Positions 7,752-9,722 of a stretch of DNA of 9,722 nucleotides are shown in pieces. The notes beneath the pieces were generated by a model. The model was given only the letters and a program-made list of their open reading frames with translations. It did not search any database and was not told the DNA's origin. This stretch comes from CAYVZZ01 sp964456185 (lineage in GTDB: Bacteria; Pseudomonadota; Gammaproteobacteria; Pseudomonadales; Alcanivoracaceae), in NCBI GenBank assembly GCA_964456185.1, contig CAYVZZ010000087.1:1-9722 (forward strand). The letters run 5' to 3'. How positions within the stretch are numbered: the stretch's first letter is position 1; each line of letters opens with the position of its first letter. Both the position numbers and the translations under genes were made by a program.

Positions 7752-8898
7752 ACATCGACCGCCCGGTGATTGTTGCCAGCCTCTACAACGGCCAAGGCAA
7801 CGCCGATGCCCCCTACAACAAAATGGCCGGCGGCCCCTCACGCGCCACCGGCAATGCCCCCGCTTGGTTCACCGGCAATGGTCATGCCGGCGTGCTGTCC
7901 GGCATTAAAACCCAAGACCTTAATACCAGTGGCAACGGAACAGGCGGCTATCGCCAACTGCAATTTGACGACACCCCCAACCAAGGCCGCGCCCAGCTTT
8001 ACACCACCGACTATCACACCGGCCTCACCCTTGGCCATGTGAAATACCTGGAAGGCAACCAACGCCAAGCCGACTTGGGCTATGGCGCATCACTCGCCAC
8101 CGATGCCCAAGGTGCCATCCGCGCCGGTAAAGGGCTGCTGGTCACCACCAGTGACAGCCAGCTACAAATGGATGCCGACACCGCCACCCAAGTGCTGCAA
8201 TACAACAGCAGCCTCATGGAAGGCCTGGCCGATGTCGCCAACAAACAAAACGCCGGCCTCGAAGGCGAACCCGCCGCCAACGACCTGCCCGCCATTAAAG
8301 CCAGCACCAGTCTACAAAAAGACCTGCAACACACCGCAGACGGCACCCCCAGCCTGCCCAACATCGGCGGCGGCGAAGGCACCGTTATCGCCTGGACACA
8401 ACCGCACCTGGTCATCCACGGCGACGAAGGCCTTATCACCGTCACCCCCAAATCCCACATTTGGAACAGCGGCCAAAGCCTCGCCATCAGCGCAGGTCTT
8501 GACGTCAACCTCGCCGCCCAAGGCGAATTCAGCGCCATCGCCGCCGACGGCATTGCGCTTTACACCCAAGGCAGCAAGCCAAACGGCTCACGCGCCGTCA
8601 CCACCACCGGCCTCAGCCTACACGCCGCCACGGGTAATGCCCGCGTGCAAGCCCAAAGCGACGCCATCCACCTCGCCGCCAACAAAGCCGTGAACATCGC
8701 CAGCGCCAAAGGCGCCGCCAACCTCACCGCCAAAAGCAAAATCCAACTCGCCGCCGGCGGTGGCGGCATCCTCATCGAAGGCGGCAACATCACCATCACC
8801 GCCCCCGGCAACGCCGACTTCAAAGCTGCCAAACGCAGCCTCGCCGCCGGTGGTGGCGGAGGCGCCAGCTTGAGTGTGGGGTCGGGTAGTGTGGAGCA
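7752..8898 (+). repeat. Direct repeat copy 2: vgrG 3' segment (1,147 bp)
   Basis: This is the second copy of 1790-2936, in the same orientation and apparently identical base for base. It begins abruptly: the bases before it (end of the immunity gene plus three bases) have no similarity to the vgrG sequence before 1790. After 8898 similarity to the first copy continues at a lower level through the vgrG tail and into the adaptor start, as expected for diverged homologues. Confidence 0.97.
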
Positions 8899-8986
8899 GG
8901 AAGCGTTTGAGCGGGCACCGAGTTTGTGTGAGTTTAAAACTCGTGGTGCGGACGCCGAAGGCGCTGGCTTGGTTGAAGTGGGCTAA
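7752..8986 (+). pseudogene. vgrG: Orphan 3' fragment of vgrG (gp5 end, T6SS_Vgr, DUF2345, tail)
   Basis: The fragment encodes the equivalent of VgrG residues 520-930 and ends at TAA 8984-8986. It lacks the gp27 base and most of the gp5 OB domain, so it cannot form a normal spike alone. The frame is open without stops and could be read from a GTG at 7715 inside the immunity gene, but that GTG, the GTG at 7766 and the ATG at 7823 all lack a convincing Shine-Dalgarno. It is therefore more likely a silent remnant than a separate protein. The last 28 residues differ from the intact VgrG at six places (tail PSLCEFKTRGADAEG versus PSLCEMKTRSAEAEG), so this copy keeps its own tail matched to the next adaptor. 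The intact frame suggests recent origin, or maintenance as a donor for recombination. An expressed short VgrG C-terminal protein is possible but less likely. Confidence 0.85.
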
Positions 8987-8988
8987 TT

Positions 8989-9722
8989 ATGAAAGAGCTT
9001 GATCACCGCTTTTTGTTAAAGCAGAGCTTTGCGCTTATTAACCCGCTGCAGGTAGATAAGTCCTTGTGGGAAGATTTGCCGCTGGAACCGCTCGTCCCGG
9101 ATGAGTTATCGGAACAGTCAGCATTAATGCCCAGATTGCTGGCATTGAGCGATTTAACAGACAAAAAGCGCGTTGATCTGTTGTACCGCGTACAACAACA
9201 AGCAAAAACAAGCAGCTGTCCGTATTTTTCTGCGTTGATTGAAAGCAGTGTAGATAAAGAAAAGATCGCAACGCGATTAACCCAGCATCTGCTAATACAA
9301 GAGTCGGGAAGTCACAAAAAAGCGTTGTTCCGTTATTACGACCCCAAAGTCTTTGCGCACTTGCATTGGATATTGGATGAAAAGCAGCTTGCGCTATTGA
9401 TGTTGGGCATTGATTCGTGGCATTGGCGCGATACGCAGGGTAATTGGCATGCCTATCAAAACGATACCGCCATTCGTTATGCCCAGCTGCGGATAAATAC
9501 AACGCAATGGCAACAACTTGCCGAGCTAGGGCGGCTTAATGGGTGTCTTGAACACCTTGCCCAGCAAGACGCCATTTCTTCAGTGCAGCTTCATCAAACG
9601 AATGCAATACAAGCGTTGCTCCATCAGGCCGCGCAAGCCGGTTTGACCGATAAAACTGATCAAAATTTGTTTGTTGAGCAGGCTTTGCGATTTACACCGC
9701 GTATCCATCAGCATCGATTTTT
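8989..9722 (+). CDS. Second DUF4123 adaptor, 3' end outside the window
   Basis: An open frame of 244 complete codons starts at ATG 8989, two bases after the vgrG-fragment stop, and runs off the window without a stop. It is homologous to the first adaptor: 26 of the first 34 residues are identical (shared LDHRFLLK, FALINPLQVD and DLP). The hallmark is FRYYDPKVF at 114-122, followed by a Trp-rich stretch (SWHWRD, then NWHAY). The last visible residues, RFTPRIHQHRF, align with CFHPKIHQHPK near residue 235 of the first adaptor, so only some 40-50 residues are probably missing. Similarity is weak in the middle, as expected for an adaptor that loads a different effector. The Shine-Dalgarno is weak (GAAG at 8975-8978), so initiation may depend on translation arriving from the vgrG tail. 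An effector and immunity pair should follow outside the window. Confidence 0.9.
   Translation, partial: MKELDHRFLLKQSFALINPLQVDKSLWEDLPLEPLVPDELSEQSALMPRLLALSDLTDKKRVDLLYRVQQQAKTSSCPYFSALIESSVDKEKIATRLTQHLLIQESGSHKKALFRYYDPKVFAHLHWILDEKQLALLMLGIDSWHWRDTQGNWHAYQNDTAIRYAQLRINTTQWQQLAELGRLNGCLEHLAQQDAISSVQLHQTNAIQALLHQAAQAGLTDKTDQNLFVEQALRFTPRIHQHRF

Noticed and set aside
1790..8898. Composite transposon or insertion sequence suggested by the flanking direct repeats
   Set aside because: The repeats are vgrG coding sequence; there is no transposase, no terminal inverted repeat and no short target duplication at the ends.
9038..9502. Antisense 154-codon frame within the second adaptor
   Set aside because: It lies opposite a clear DUF4123 coding frame with the YDPKVF hallmark, and its product resembles no known protein.

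Overview
The window is one strand-consistent stretch of a type VI secretion system (T6SS) locus, every gene on the + strand. It resembles a gammaproteobacterial chromosome: vgrG is GC-rich, and the order matches the Vibrio cholerae vgrG-2/vasW/vasX/tsiV2 module. I cannot name a genus.

Layout: (1) the 3' end of tssH/clpV, the ATPase that disassembles the contracted sheath (1-204); (2) a full 930-residue VgrG spike with gp27, gp5, T6SS_Vgr and DUF2345 regions (232-3024); (3) a DUF4123 adaptor (3028-3891); (4) a 986-residue VasX/BTH_I2691-like effector with an N-terminal MIX motif and hydrophobic helices near its C-terminus, probably pore-forming (3878-6838); (5) a membrane protein that is very probably the cognate immunity protein (6840-7748); (6) a headless second copy of the vgrG 3' part (7752-8986); (7) the start of a second, divergent DUF4123 adaptor that runs off the right edge (8989-9722). 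Genes 2-5 abut or overlap, have good Shine-Dalgarno sequences and look like one transcription unit. No promoter, terminator, RNA gene, CRISPR array or transposase was seen, and no gap between genes exceeds 30 bases.

Likely working scheme: VgrG sits at the tip of the T6SS tail. The adaptor loads the effector onto the VgrG C-terminal end, the effector is fired into a neighbouring cell where it attacks a membrane, and the immunity protein protects siblings. ClpV recycles the sheath.

The most striking structure is a direct repeat: 1,147 bases of vgrG (1790-2936) recur without a visible difference at 7752-8898. They bracket the adaptor-effector-immunity cassette. The second copy starts three bases after the immunity stop codon, inside the codons for the conserved GDIDRPV motif of the gp5 domain. 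Just after both copies the sequence diverges in the last 28 VgrG codons and continues into different adaptors. This looks like a recombination-driven effector-cassette insertion, comparable to the displaced tips of Rhs loci. Crossing over between the copies would remove 5,962 bases and rebuild a full vgrG fused to the second cassette.
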